Origin: DASUPK01 sp963801055
Lineage (GTDB): Bacteria > Actinomycetota > Thermoleophilia > Solirubrobacterales > 70-9
Direction of reading: 5' to 3'
Length of the DNA: 64,000 nt
Assembly (NCBI GenBank): GCA_963801055.1
Contig: CAWDDE010000005.1
Span: forward strand, 62,001-126,000
Part shown: positions 7,584 to 16,355 of the stretch, one piece after another
How positions within the stretch are numbered: the first letter of the stretch is position 1
Layout: each line of letters opens with the position of its first letter
Notes under the pieces: model-generated
Databases searched by the model: none
Told to the model about the DNA's origin: nothing
The model's input: only the letters and a program-made list of their open reading frames with translations
Made by a program: the position numbers and the translations under genes

Positions 7584-8237
7584 GTGCTCAGGCTGCTGCG
7601 ATTCCTCCGCGCCAACCGGATGCTCAATTGGCGCTATGCGAGGTTGCTCTGGCGATACGCGTGGAGACGCCTCTTCACGCCCGCCGGGTGGCGCTGGAGG
7701 ACGGACGGCCCCGTCTTTTTCGGCAAGCACCTGCAGCTCCAGATCGCCAAGGGCGCCGAGATCCGCTTCGGCCGCTTCTCCTGGATCGGGGACGGAACCA
7801 AGATCCGCTGCCACGAGGGGGTCGTCGAGATCGGCGACAAGACCGTCGTCGGGCAAGAGTGCACGATCTCGGCCTACAAGCGCGTGCGGATCGGCGAGCA
7901 GTGCGTGATCGCGGACCGGGCGATGTTCATCGACTTCGACCACGGCGTCGTCGAGGTCGAGCGCCCGATCCGGGTCCAGGGCATCTACAAACGCGAGTGC
8001 GTGATCGGCTCGAACGTCTGGGTCGGCTACGGCGCCTGTTTCCTGCGTGGCGTGCAGGTCGGGGACAACGCGATCGTGGGCACCTACTCGGTGGTCACCA
8101 GGGACGTGCCGGCGAACGCCGTCGTCGGCGGGGTGCCGGCCAAGCTGATCCGGATGCGAGAGGCACCCGACCATCTGCGCTGGCCGGACCCGGTGGAACC
8201 GGAGTTGGACGAATCGCCTCCGCCTGAGAAACGCTGA
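7584..8237 (+). CDS. Hexapeptide-repeat (LbH) acyltransferase
   Basis: 217 aa left-handed beta-helix O-acetyltransferase of the WbbJ/maltose acetyltransferase type, which transfers an acyl group from acyl-CoA to a sugar. Hexapeptide repeats run from about residue 60 (IRFGRFSWIGDGTKI) through VWVGYGACFLRGVQVGDNAI to the typical C-terminal cap ANAVVGGVPAKLI. The N-terminal 45 residues are basic and hydrophobic (RRLFTPAGWRW) and could associate with membrane. The neighbouring minus-strand polysaccharide operon suggests a glycan substrate; this is inference. Confidence 0.85.
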   Translation: MLRLLRFLRANRMLNWRYARLLWRYAWRRLFTPAGWRWRTDGPVFFGKHLQLQIAKGAEIRFGRFSWIGDGTKIRCHEGVVEIGDKTVVGQECTISAYKRVRIGEQCVIADRAMFIDFDHGVVEVERPIRVQGIYKRECVIGSNVWVGYGACFLRGVQVGDNAIVGTYSVVTRDVPANAVVGGVPAKLIRMREAPDHLRWPDPVEPELDESPPPEKR

Positions 8238-8243
8238 TCTGCG

Positions 8244-8492
8244 CTAGAGCCGCTTCCCCGATGCAAACAGCAGCACGCCGCCTGCGGTCGCCACGCAGCC
8301 GGCGATCCAGAGGACTACGCCGCCTGAAGCGACCGCCGCCGCGATCAGCGCGATCCCGACCACGACCAGCGGCAGGCCGAAGGAGATCGGAACGCTTACG
8401 TTGAGGCCCGGGCCGAAATCGGGTGCCCGCCGCTTCGGCCGCGAGGTCCTGGAGGGATAGACCTCCCTGCGGCCCTCGGGCAGCCGGGTCAT
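8244..8492 (-). CDS. Small two-helix membrane protein
   Basis: 82 aa starting MTRLPEGRREVYPSRTSRPK, then two hydrophobic helices (SFGLPLVVVGIALIAAAVAS and VLWIAGCVATAGGVLLFAS). Its ATG at 8492 overlaps the glycosyltransferase stop in ATGA, so it is the coupled last gene of the methyltransferase-GH57-GT4 operon. No family is recognised. Confidence 0.65.
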   Translation of the reverse strand: MTRLPEGRREVYPSRTSRPKRRAPDFGPGLNVSVPISFGLPLVVVGIALIAAAVASGGVVLWIAGCVATAGGVLLFASGKRL

Positions 8493-9690
8493 CTGCGCCC
8501 CGCCGCCACGGCGCTCACCGTCAACTCGTCGTAGATCGCGGCGGTCCGCTCGGCGACGTCGCCCCAATCGAAGCGCCTCAGGTGCTCGAAAGCCTCAGCC
8601 GTAAGGCGGCGGCAGAGCTTGGCATCGTCGAGCACTCGCACGGTCATCTCCGCCAGCGACTCTGGATCCCGGGCGCGGAAGCGCAGCCCTACCTCGTCGT
8701 GCGGGACGACCTCCCGCAGCCCTCCCGTGTCGGCGACGATGCATGGGCAGCTCGACGCCATCGCCTCCAGGGCCACCAGCCCGAACGGCTCGTAGATCGA
8801 AGGGACGACGCAGACGTCGGCGATCCGGTAGAGCGAGTGCAGGACGTCGTCGCCGATCCAGCCGACGAACGTCCCGTGATCCAGCAACCCGAGCTCCTCG
8901 GCCTGGCGGCGGAGCTCCTGCTCGTGAGTGCCGGAGCCGGCGACCACGAAGCGCGTGTCGGGGAGGCGCTCGATGATTTGCGGGAGCGCCTCGAGGGCGA
9001 CCTGGAAGCCCTTCTCGTAGACCAGCCGTCCGACAAGAAGCAGGAGGGACTCGCCTGGATCGGCGAACTCGGCGCGCAGGCGGCGGAGCCCGTCATCGTG
9101 CTGGGGCTGGAGGTCCTCGGGGTCGATCCCATTGGGGATCACCTCGATCGACGATTCGGGGACCCCGAAAACGTCGACGATCTGCTCGCGCATGAACGTG
9201 GAGCAGGCGATCACGGTGTCCGAGCGGTTCGTGATCCAGGTCTCGACGCCGTGGATGTACGACTGAGGGTGCTTGTCGACCCAGCCCTGGTGGCGACCGT
9301 GCTCCGTCGCGTGGATCGTGGTGACGAGCGGGGAGTCGAATCGCCGGGACAGATGGTCGCACGCGTTGGCGACAAGCCAGTCGTGCCCGTGGACGAGGTC
9401 GAAGGCGTAACGGTCGCCGAGCTCAACGCCGGCGGCGAGCATGTCCGAGTTCATGCGCTCGACCCAGGCGACGAACTCGTTGAGCTCAGCGGGCCGGGTG
9501 GGCTCCATGACGCGGTGCACGTGGACTCCGGCCATCACCTCCTCGGCGGGCGACTCCTCGCCCCCCGGGTGAGGACGCGGACCTCGGTGTCGCGCTCGAC
9601 CAGCGCCTCCGAGAGCTTTCGCACATGTCTGGCCAGACCGCCCTCGATGAGCGGGGGGTACTCCCAGGAGAGGATCAGGACTCGATTCAT
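8489..9690 (-). CDS. GT4 glycosyltransferase (Rv3032-like), frameshifted near the N-terminus
   Basis: GT-B fold retaining glycosyltransferase, family GT4, probably elongating an alpha-1,4-glucan. The N-terminus is MNRVLILSWEYPPLIEGGLA, with the usual glycogen-synthase-like glycine loop. The C-terminal donor site has EPFGLVALEAMASSCPCIVA, the E-x7-E region. The reading frame breaks at a run of six C (9561-9566): restoring one base joins RVLTRG to GEESPAEEV and gives a continuous protein of about 400 aa. The upstream GH57 and methyltransferase genes are in the same order as Rv3030-Rv3031-Rv3032. The break is probably a homopolymer base error. Confidence 0.88.
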
Positions 9691-9697
9691 CGATCGT

Positions 9698-11110
9698 CTA
9701 CGGCTCGAGCAACGGCGCCAGACTCAGGTCCGGGGCGAGATTGCGCAGGCGTGGGTCGACAGCCTCGGCGGAGTCTATGGCCTCCAGCAGGGCCTCCGCG
9801 TGTGCGGTCGCCCGCGCGTACGGGTAGTCGCCGGCCAGACCGCCGTGGTCCATGAAGGCCCAGTCGCTCGACTGCAGCGCGAGCAGCTCGCGGGCTGCGC
9901 GCATTGCCGCCGGCACTTCCACCGCGCGCCGTGCGAGGACGCGCAGCAGGCGGAGCTCACAACGGCGGGTCGCCCAGACCAGGTCCGAAACCGGGGGCGA
10001 GTCCCAGGTCTCCAGGCTCTTTCCCTCGCCCCAGCTGGCCTCGGATGCGGGACGCTCCTCGGGCTCGTGCTCGCGCAGGGCCTGCGGCAGCGTGAGCAGG
10101 CGCACGCCGTCGAGCTCAGCGCCCTCGATCACCTCCCGCAGCCAGATCGGCCCCTCCGCCCACCAGTGGCCGAGCAGCTCGGTGTCGACCGCGAAGACGC
10201 AGAGTCCGCGGCGGCTTCGCTCGGAGCGGTGCCGCTCGAGGCGATCGCGGACGGCGGCCAGGAATGACGCGGCATGCTCGGTCGCCCGCTTCGCGGCCAC
10301 AGCAGGCTCGTAGGGCGTCCCCGAGATCGTCCAGAGGCGCATCCCGTTCTGCGAGAGCCGGTGGTACTCGAGATAGCTGCCGTCCGAGGGATAGCCCTCC
10401 TTCGACCAGACGAGGCGGACCGTCGGCCAGTCGATTGTGAACGCGACGGGTCCGCCCGGCAACCGAATCGACGTGAGCGCCGCCGTACCGCGCTCGTGCG
10501 AGCTCTGGTCGAGGCAGGTGTAGGCGATCCCTCGCTCCGCCAAAACGGCCTCGAGGCCCGGGACGTAGGCGCACTCGGGCAGCCAGAAGCCGTTCGGCTC
10601 GCCGAAGCGTCGCTCGTGGGAGCGGAGCCCTGCATCGACCTGCAGCCTGCGACCGGCCGCGGTGGCGAGCTTGGGCAGCACGGCGTGGGTCGCGGCCGAG
10701 GCCATCAGCGCGATCCGGCCCCCGGCGTGGGCCTCCTGGAAGGCCCGCAGGGGCTTGCCCCCGAGCCTGCTCAGACGCCTGATCGCCCCGGTGTAGTGGT
10801 CGGCCTCCGCCTTGGCCGCGGGGCTCACGGCCGCCCCCGCATCGGCGACGTCGCGGTCCGCGGCGTCGACCCGGTGCCGGCGGAGGAAGCGCCGCATCCT
10901 CTCCCCCACGCCATCCGCCTCCAGCTGGTCGGCGAGGACGGGGGTAACGGTCATCGTCAGCCGCTCGGCGACGTCGAGGACGGGAAGATGCGAGCGAGCA
11001 AAGGCATCGAAGAGCCACTCCTCGCCGAACGGATAGGTCCCGAACCCCTCCACGTAGGGCAGATGCGAGTGCAGGACTATGGCGAGATCGCCGACGGTGC
11101 GGTCGGCCAT
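9698..11110 (-). CDS. GH57 family alpha-glucan branching enzyme (DUF1957 type)
   Basis: 470 aa. Family GH57 enzyme, likely a 1,4-alpha-glucan branching enzyme (compare Rv3031). It opens with GDLAIVLHSHLPYV, whose histidines are typical of GH57. The catalytic glutamate is in FWLPECAY (about residue 178), and VDTELLGHWWAEGP (about 303-316) carries the conserved aspartate region. The C-terminal helical domain includes SSDWAFMDHGG. It starts 2 nt after the upstream methyltransferase ends and is followed by the GT4 gene after 7 nt, so this is a tight operon. Confidence 0.9.
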   Translation of the reverse strand: MADRTVGDLAIVLHSHLPYVEGFGTYPFGEEWLFDAFARSHLPVLDVAERLTMTVTPVLADQLEADGVGERMRRFLRRHRVDAADRDVADAGAAVSPAAKAEADHYTGAIRRLSRLGGKPLRAFQEAHAGGRIALMASAATHAVLPKLATAAGRRLQVDAGLRSHERRFGEPNGFWLPECAYVPGLEAVLAERGIAYTCLDQSSHERGTAALTSIRLPGGPVAFTIDWPTVRLVWSKEGYPSDGSYLEYHRLSQNGMRLWTISGTPYEPAVAAKRATEHAASFLAAVRDRLERHRSERSRRGLCVFAVDTELLGHWWAEGPIWLREVIEGAELDGVRLLTLPQALREHEPEERPASEASWGEGKSLETWDSPPVSDLVWATRRCELRLLRVLARRAVEVPAAMRAARELLALQSSDWAFMDHGGLAGDYPYARATAHAEALLEAIDSAEAVDPRLRNLAPDLSLAPLLEP

Positions 11111-11112
11111 CG

Positions 11113-11844
11113 TCAGGAGTGGCAGATCGCCACGAGGTCCAGGGCGCTATCGAGGCCTCCGACTCTGAGGCGGAAGTCGCGGGCCCCGATCGCCGGGATG
11201 AAGCGGTCGTAGAAGGGCTTGGTGATGTGCAGTGCCGGATGGATCCGGTCCCAGCCCACTCGGATCGCCAGTTCGTGCGCGCGCAGCTTACGCGCATGGA
11301 AGAGCCCAAACAGGTCGACCCGGTCGAAATGCGGCCTCAGCAGCTCCCGGTAGTCGGCCGGGTCGTACTCGCGCAGATGCCAGGGGTTGTCCGACCTCTC
11401 CGCCCCGGGGGGTGCCAGCGTAAGCCGGTTCGGGGTCGAGATGTACGCGACCGGGGCAACCTCGGCGACCCGGGCGAGCAGGCGGTCGGGCTGGTGGATG
11501 TGCTCGATCGTCTGCAGGAAGACCACGGCGTCCACCGGATCGTCGAAGTCCTCCACCAGGCCGCGCCGGAAGCCCAGGTTGGGCCGCCGGTAGCGGGCGC
11601 GAGCGTGCTCGAACGCCTCGGGGTTGGCGTCGACACCGATCACCTCGGAGGCGCGCTCGGCCAGCAGGTCCGACCCGTATCCCTCGCCGCAGGCGAGGTC
11701 CGCGACGCGCAGCCCGGCGCAGCGCGCGGCGATCCACTCGTACACGGCGACGTGACGCCTGTACCAGTAGTTCTCCTCGGGGACGTCCGGGAGCGTGCGC
11801 TCGCCGGTGAGCTCGAGCGGCGGTACGCCATCGGGCTGGTTCAC
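11113..11844 (-). CDS. Class I SAM-dependent methyltransferase (Rv3030-like)
   Basis: About 243 aa from the GTG at 11844 (protein starts with NQPDGVPPLELTGERT). SAM-binding motif I is VADLACGEGYGSDLLA, motif II is EVIGVDANPEAFEHA, and FLQTIEHIHQPDRLLA matches the post-II region. An open frame continues upstream to 11955 but looks non-conserved. It is the first gene of the operon with GH57 and GT4 enzymes; by analogy with the mycobacterial methylglucose lipopolysaccharide cluster it may methylate a sugar. That role is inferred from gene order. Confidence 0.82.
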   Translation of the reverse strand: MNQPDGVPPLELTGERTLPDVPEENYWYRRHVAVYEWIAARCAGLRVADLACGEGYGSDLLAERASEVIGVDANPEAFEHARARYRRPNLGFRRGLVEDFDDPVDAVVFLQTIEHIHQPDRLLARVAEVAPVAYISTPNRLTLAPPGAERSDNPWHLREYDPADYRELLRPHFDRVDLFGLFHARKLRAHELAIRVGWDRIHPALHITKPFYDRFIPAIGARDFRLRVGGLDSALDLVAICHS

Positions 11845-12002
11845 CTGCAGGTAGGTTCGGTCTGCTCCGCTCAACGCCTGGGACGTTAGGGACCGAGGCC
11901 CGCCGTGGGGGTGGTGCTGATCGGTCCTGTCGCTGCACGCGATCGGGACCAACAACCGCTAGACGGCGTCAAACCTCCGGCGCCGCGCTCGGGCCCCGCG
12001 CC

Positions 12003-12008
12003 TAAGAT
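12003..12008 (+). promoter_or_regulatory. -10 element (TAAGAT), leaderless start at 12017
   Basis: TAAGAT ends 8 nt before the GTG at 12017. It fixes the start upstream of the family A repeat, so the repeat is translated. Confidence 0.5.
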
Positions 12009-12016
12009 CCTCTGCC

Positions 12017-13003
12017 GTGCCCGGCATACAACGGGTTGCGCCAAACATGAAACGGGTTGCTCCTTTCGGAGCACCCTCGCATAGGGCGCACCCTCGCATC
12101 AGCCCAGAGCGGATCAAGGAGGTCAACGAGCGCTACCACGACGCGGCGGCCGCCTCATACGACTCCAAGTGGGGCATCGACTTCGGCGACCTCGGCCAGG
12201 GCCAAGTGACCGGCAAGCTGCGCAAGGCGCTCGGGGGCCGGCCGGAGCGGGCGTTCGGGGACGCCCTCGAGATCGGCGCCGGGACCGGCTACTTCTCGCT
12301 CAACCTCCTCCAGGCCGGCCTGATCGAACGAGCCACGGCCACCGACATCTCCCCCGGCATGCTGGCAACGCTCGAGGAGAATGCCTCGCGGCTTGGGGTC
12401 GAGGTCCGGACTGCGGCGGCTGAGGCGGAGACGCTCCCCTTCCCGGACGAGAGCTTCGACCTCGTCTTCGGCCATGCGGTGCTGCACCACATCCCGAATC
12501 TCGACGGGGCCTTCTCTGAGTTCGCGCGGGTGCTGCGGCGGGGCGGAACCGTCACGTTCTGCGGCGAGCCCTCCCGTTATGGAGACTTTCTCGCAGCGAT
12601 CCCGAAGCGCACGGCCATGCTCGCCGCGCCGCTCTGGCGCCGGGCGATGCGCGCCTCGCCACGCCACGAGGACCCCGAGGCCAAGGGCAACGGCCACGCT
12701 CTCGAGCTGGAGGTCGACGTGCACGCCTTCTCTCCCGGCGAGCTGCGGCGGTTGTGCGCGGGCGCGGGCCTCACCGAAGTCAGGGTCCGTGGCGAGGAGC
12801 TGCTCGCGTCGATCCACGGCTGGACGGTGCGGACTCTCGAGGCGAGCGCCGAGCCCGACCAGGTGCCCTCGGGCTGGCGCCGCTTCGCGTTCCGCAGCTA
12901 CCTGGCGCTGCAACGACTGGACAACGAGGTGCTCGAGCCGCACCTCCCGCCGGAGCTCTTCTACAACCTGCTGGTCGCCGCCCGACGGGCTCCGGGCGCC
13001 TAG
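12017..13003 (+). CDS. SAM-dependent methyltransferase with repeat-encoded N-terminus
   Basis: 328 aa class I methyltransferase. Motif I is ALEIGAGTGYFSLNLLQAG (about 88-106), followed by ATATDISPGMLATLEE and LVFGHAVLHHIPNLDGAF, as in UbiE/menaquinone-type enzymes; the substrate is unknown. The first 35 residues (MPGIQRVAPNMKRVAPFGAP and onwards) are encoded by a nested family A palindromic repeat, and the conserved protein begins around PERIKEVNERYHD. The GTG start at 12017 is favoured by TAAGAT 8 nt upstream. The 3' end overlaps the convergent DksA-like gene by 4 bp. Confidence 0.85.
   Translation: MPGIQRVAPNMKRVAPFGAPSHRAHPRISPERIKEVNERYHDAAAASYDSKWGIDFGDLGQGQVTGKLRKALGGRPERAFGDALEIGAGTGYFSLNLLQAGLIERATATDISPGMLATLEENASRLGVEVRTAAAEAETLPFPDESFDLVFGHAVLHHIPNLDGAFSEFARVLRRGGTVTFCGEPSRYGDFLAAIPKRTAMLAAPLWRRAMRASPRHEDPEAKGNGHALELEVDVHAFSPGELRRLCAGAGLTEVRVRGEELLASIHGWTVRTLEASAEPDQVPSGWRRFAFRSYLALQRLDNEVLEPHLPPELFYNLLVAARRAPGA
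12025..12099. repeat. Palindromic repeat family A, nested double copy in coding sequence
   Basis: Outer arms CGGGTTGCGCC (12032-12042) and GGCGCACCCTCGCAT (12085-12099) enclose a complete inner copy: CGGGTTGCTCC (12053-12063), loop TTTC, GGAGCACCCTCGCAT (12068-12082). The whole structure is read in frame in the methyltransferase. The same inner copy occurs at 30284-30318. Confidence 0.85.
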
Positions 13004-13326
13004 CCGCGGCCGCCCGGCTCTTCATCGACCAGCCGATCGGCCCACGGGATCACCTCGAGTCGCCCGTCGGGAATCGGCTCGCCGCTGACGACGGACTTGC
13101 CGTAGCTCCCGTCCTCGAGGCGCGCCTCCGCTCGCTCGACGGCTTCGAGCGTGCGTTGCAGGTCCTCCCGGATCGCCTCGTCCTTACCGGCCTGGTCGAG
13201 CTCGCTTGCCTGATCACCGGTGTCCTCCGGCTCCTCGCCGGGCTCCTGGGCACCGATCGCCTCGAGCTCCCGCTCGATCCGGGCGCGCTCCTCCTTCAGC
13301 CTCTGGCGCGCGCGGTCAGGGTCCAT
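13000..13326 (-). CDS. TraR/DksA-like protein lacking the zinc-finger cysteines
   Basis: 108 aa. N-terminal coiled coil (RARQRLKEERARIERELEAI), acidic linker, second helix (DLQRTLEAVERAEARLEDGS) and the C-terminal YGKSVVSGEPIPDGRLEVIP, which matches the DksA/TraR zinc-finger segment with the first two cysteines replaced by serine and the later pair also missing. DksA-type proteins bind the RNA polymerase secondary channel; Cys-less versions are known. TAGGAT lies 6 nt before the ATG. It is convergent with the methyltransferase, overlapping by 4 bp. Confidence 0.8.
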   Translation of the reverse strand: MDPDRARQRLKEERARIERELEAIGAQEPGEEPEDTGDQASELDQAGKDEAIREDLQRTLEAVERAEARLEDGSYGKSVVSGEPIPDGRLEVIPWADRLVDEEPGGRG

Positions 13327-13332
13327 GAGCTG

Positions 13333-13338
13333 ATCCTA
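13333..13338 (-). promoter_or_regulatory. -10 element (TAGGAT) of the DksA-like gene
   Basis: Minus-strand TAGGAT ends 6 nt before the ATG at 13326. Confidence 0.5.
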
Positions 13339-13380
13339 TTGTTCTCCCACTCGCCCCTTCATTGCGGGTTCTGCGGACAG

Positions 13381-15109
13381 CTACCCGAAGGTGAAGGCGT
13401 AGCCGGAGATCCCCGGCTCGAAGAGCAGCGAGAGCCGGTGCCGGGCCACCGCCGGCAGGTCGACCAGGCGGTAGAGGCGCTGGGCCTGGACCGTGGCCCG
13501 CCCGCCGCGGACGTCGGCTCCGGCGAAACGGGCCGGGATCGGCCTGCCGTCGAGGAGGATCTGGATCGAGCGGGCGCGGTCGGGTGAGCCCAGCACCAGG
13601 AAGATGCGCCGGGCGTTGAACTCGAGATCGATCTCCGCCCCGGCGCCGGAGGTCGCGTCCTCGCTCGTGATCCCCCAGCGGCCCGCGTAGGCGAAGCCGT
13701 TCGCCGGCAGCGACCCGGGCGCTCCGCCGAAGTCCTGATCGCCGGGATGGATCGTGCCGTTGACCCAGCCGCGGGCCCGGGCGGCACCGAGGTACGTCTC
13801 CGGCGTCCTCTCGCCAGGCGAAGGCGCCTGCGCCTTCGCTCGTGCCCCCGCCCCCAGGCTGCCGTGACCGGCGTCCCGCAGCAGGGTGCGGATGGCGCGC
13901 TCCGTGTCGGCATAGCCGCCTTCGCCGAAGTGCGCGTCACGGACGTTGCCCACCGCGTCGACCAGATAGTGCGCCGGCCAGTACTGGTTGCCCCAGGCAT
14001 CCCAGGTTCCCAGGTCGTTGTCCTGCACCACCGGGTAGGTCAGGTGATTCTGCCGGATCGCCGCCCGGACGTTGTCTGCATCCTTCTCGAAGGGGAACTC
14101 GGGAGAGTGGACGCCCACGACCGTAAAACCGTCACGCCCATAGCGCTGCTGCCACGCTTCGAGGTAGGGCAGCGTGCGGATGCAGTTGATGCATGTGTAG
14201 GTCCAGAAGTCGATCAGGACGACCTTGCCGCGCAGCTCGCTCATCGAGAGCGACCGTCCCGCGGGGGTGTTGAACCAGTCCTGGGTATCGGTGAAGTCCG
14301 GGGCCTGCCCGTAGCTGGCAAGGCTGACCGGCTGGTCGAGCTCTGACGGGTCGACAATTGGCTTACCGCCCTGGCGCACCTTCGCCAGGTCGGCGGCCAC
14401 GACATCGCTGTTCTCGAGTCCGCCGGTGGGGTTGACCAGGAAGCCGGGTAGATCACTCGCGATCGCGGTCTGGAAGCGGGTATCGAGGTTCGCCGTCATC
14501 GCCACCGCGACGATCACCATCACCGCGCCGAGGGCCATCTGGACGCGGCCGCGGACCGGCGCCAGACGTCTCCGCCAGCCGCCGGCCACCGAGCAGCAGC
14601 AGGTAGAGCACGATGGCGGAGCCCACCGCGTAGGAGAGGGCGACGGCGAGCCGGCCGGCGGTGAAGTCCTGGGCTGCCGAGACCACGATCACCCCCGCCA
14701 GAATCGGCCCGGCGCACGGCGCGTAGACGAGGCCGAGGCTGGCGCCGACCACGAGTCCCGATCCGAAGCCATCGCCTCGGAAGCGAGCTGGGCCCGGAGT
14801 GAGCCGGCTGGCGAACGCCTCGACGCGATCGCCGATCGGTGGGACCAGGAGGCAGAACCCGAACGCGAAGAGCACGACGATGGCGAGGTCGCGGGCGAAT
14901 CCGTTCGGCAGGCCGAGGGCGTTGATCACGTACACCAGCGCCACGGTGGCGAAGGTGAACGAGATCGCCAACCCGGTGACGACACCAAGCGGCCGCCGCC
15001 TCCCTCCGGTGACCCCGGCCGAGAGCACCGCCGGCAGGATCGGAAGCACGCACGGCGACAGGGCGGTGCCCGCCCCGGCCACGAGCGCGAACAGCATCAG
15101 CAGTGCCAT
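13381..15109 (-). CDS. dipZ: DipZ-type CcdA-thioredoxin fusion, frameshifted
   Basis: Membrane thiol-disulfide protein of the DipZ family. The N-terminal CcdA-like part (about residues 1-190) has multiple helices and the motifs TALSPCVLPILPAVLS and YAPCAGPILAG, each with one conserved cysteine. The C-terminal part has a periplasmic thioredoxin domain with the redox pair in WTYTCINCIRTLP, followed by a beta-rich C-terminal domain (NARRIFLVLGSPDRARSIQI). The frame changes between about 14545 and 14590 (LLLLGGRRLA on one side, RVQMALGAVM on the other), so one base is probably wrong. It would pass reducing power to extracytoplasmic thiols. Confidence 0.85.
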
Positions 15110-15167
15110 CTCGGTCCAGACTCGGAGATCTATCCAGCGTTACGGCAGGGCCTCAACGGCGAATTAT

Positions 15168-16292
15168 TCAGTGGCCGTTCGCCCGCCGGACCCGGTGCAC
15201 CGGCACCTCGCCCTCGATCCCCTTGAAGCTGCGCTTGCCGGCGAACGAGAAGTCGAAGGGTCGTCCATTCGACTGGGCGATCGAGTCCTTCACGGATTGG
15301 TCGACGACCACGCTGTCCGGCCGGGCGAAGCCGGTGATCCTGGCAGCCAGATTCACCGGCCTCCCGTACCAATCCCCCCCGCGCCCGAGAGCCTGGCCCC
15401 GAGCGGCGCCCGCCCGCAACGGCGGGATCTCTTCCCTTCCGGCGGACTCGACCAGCCCCAGGACGGCATCGAGGAGGGGCTGCGATTCCCGTGAGGCGAA
15501 CATCGCCGCGTCGCCGATCATCTTCACCAGGCGAACAGGGGGCTGGGCCGCGTCCGAGGCGAGCTCGAACAGCCTGCCGGTGAGGTCGCCGATCTGCTCG
15601 ATGTCGAGAGACTCGCCCAGACGCGTAAAGCCAACCAGGTCGGCGAAAGCGATCGTCATCTCGTCAGTCCCCAATCGCCCCTCAGCGAGTTCGGCCTCGG
15701 TGACGACGGCCCGGCGGATCGCCTCCCGGAGATGGATCCGGTATGCGTGCAGCAGCGTCTCGCCGAGCAGGGGGGACATCGTCCTCGCGGCCTCCGCGTA
15801 GCGCAGCGCGAGCTCGCGCTCGTCGATTCCCGGCTCGGTGAAGACCTCGCCGACCATCTCGCGGTTGGCGTCGGCGAGGTTCGCCATCGAGATGCCGATC
15901 AGACGGGAGGTCTCGAGGACCCCCTCCTTCGGAAGCCCGGCGTCGAGGAACAGCTTCGCCCGCTTGGCCGCCTCGAGGTCGGCGTCCGCGTAGACCGGCT
16001 GATCGTCCTCGGGGATCGGTGCGCCGAGTGCACGGAGGAGCCGCAGGAGGAAGTCCTGCTCGAGCCCCGCGAGCTCGGCGATCTGTCGCGCGGTGTAGTG
16101 CTGCGTGCCCGAATCGAAGACCCGCTCGACGGGAAGCAGCACGAGGCGGTTCTCCTCCACCGCCCCCTTCAGTTCCTCGAGAGTTACGCCCTCATCGGCG
16201 AGCTCGTTGAGCAAGGCCAGCCGCGCCTCGCGCGCCTTCCCATTGAGGTTGCCGAGCAGCCCTTCGGCCTCGAAGTCCATGCCGGCCATCAT
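15168..16292 (-). CDS. Class III adenylate cyclase with N-terminal regulatory domain (Rv1264-like)
   Basis: 374 aa, predicted soluble. The N-terminal about 190 residues resemble the pH-responsive autoinhibitory domain of Rv1264-type cyclases (ENRLVLLPVERVFDSGTQHY onward). The C-terminal catalytic domain has metal-binding aspartates in FADLVGFTRLGES and KMIGDAAMF, a lysine in the latter, and the transition-state Asn/Arg pair in GRPVNLAARI. The residue set suggests ATP use. Starts at 16292, 16289 or 16280 are possible. The ATGATGGCC at the start abuts a family A repeat and recurs beside the repeat in the RES gene. Confidence 0.88.
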   Translation of the reverse strand: MMAGMDFEAEGLLGNLNGKAREARLALLNELADEGVTLEELKGAVEENRLVLLPVERVFDSGTQHYTARQIAELAGLEQDFLLRLLRALGAPIPEDDQPVYADADLEAAKRAKLFLDAGLPKEGVLETSRLIGISMANLADANREMVGEVFTEPGIDERELALRYAEAARTMSPLLGETLLHAYRIHLREAIRRAVVTEAELAEGRLGTDEMTIAFADLVGFTRLGESLDIEQIGDLTGRLFELASDAAQPPVRLVKMIGDAAMFASRESQPLLDAVLGLVESAGREEIPPLRAGAARGQALGRGGDWYGRPVNLAARITGFARPDSVVVDQSVKDSIAQSNGRPFDFSFAGKRSFKGIEGEVPVHRVRRANGH

Positions 16293-16295
16293 TTA

Positions 16296-16336
16296 ACGGG
16301 TGGCTCCTGAGCTTTGCTTACGGAGCGCCCTCGCAT
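16296..16336. repeat. Palindromic repeat family A
   Basis: ACGGGTGGCTCC (16296-16307), 14-nt loop, GGAGCGCCCTCGCAT (16322-16336). It lies between the cyclase start and the LON-domain gene promoter, in the same orientation as the copies at 12 and 30 kb. Confidence 0.75.
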
Positions 16337-16341
16337 CATCC

Positions 16342-16347
16342 TAGAAT
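16342..16347 (+). promoter_or_regulatory. -10 element (TAGAAT), leaderless start at 16356
   Basis: TAGAAT ends 8 nt before the ATG at 16356 and supports that start over an upstream TTG/ATG. Confidence 0.5.
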
Positions 16348-16355
16348 CGGCACGA

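Noticed and set aside
8423..10267. Long plus-strand open frame opposite the GT4 and GH57 genes
   Set aside because: Antisense shadow: composition is Arg/Asp/Gly/His-rich and no motif is seen, while the minus-strand proteins are clearly conserved.
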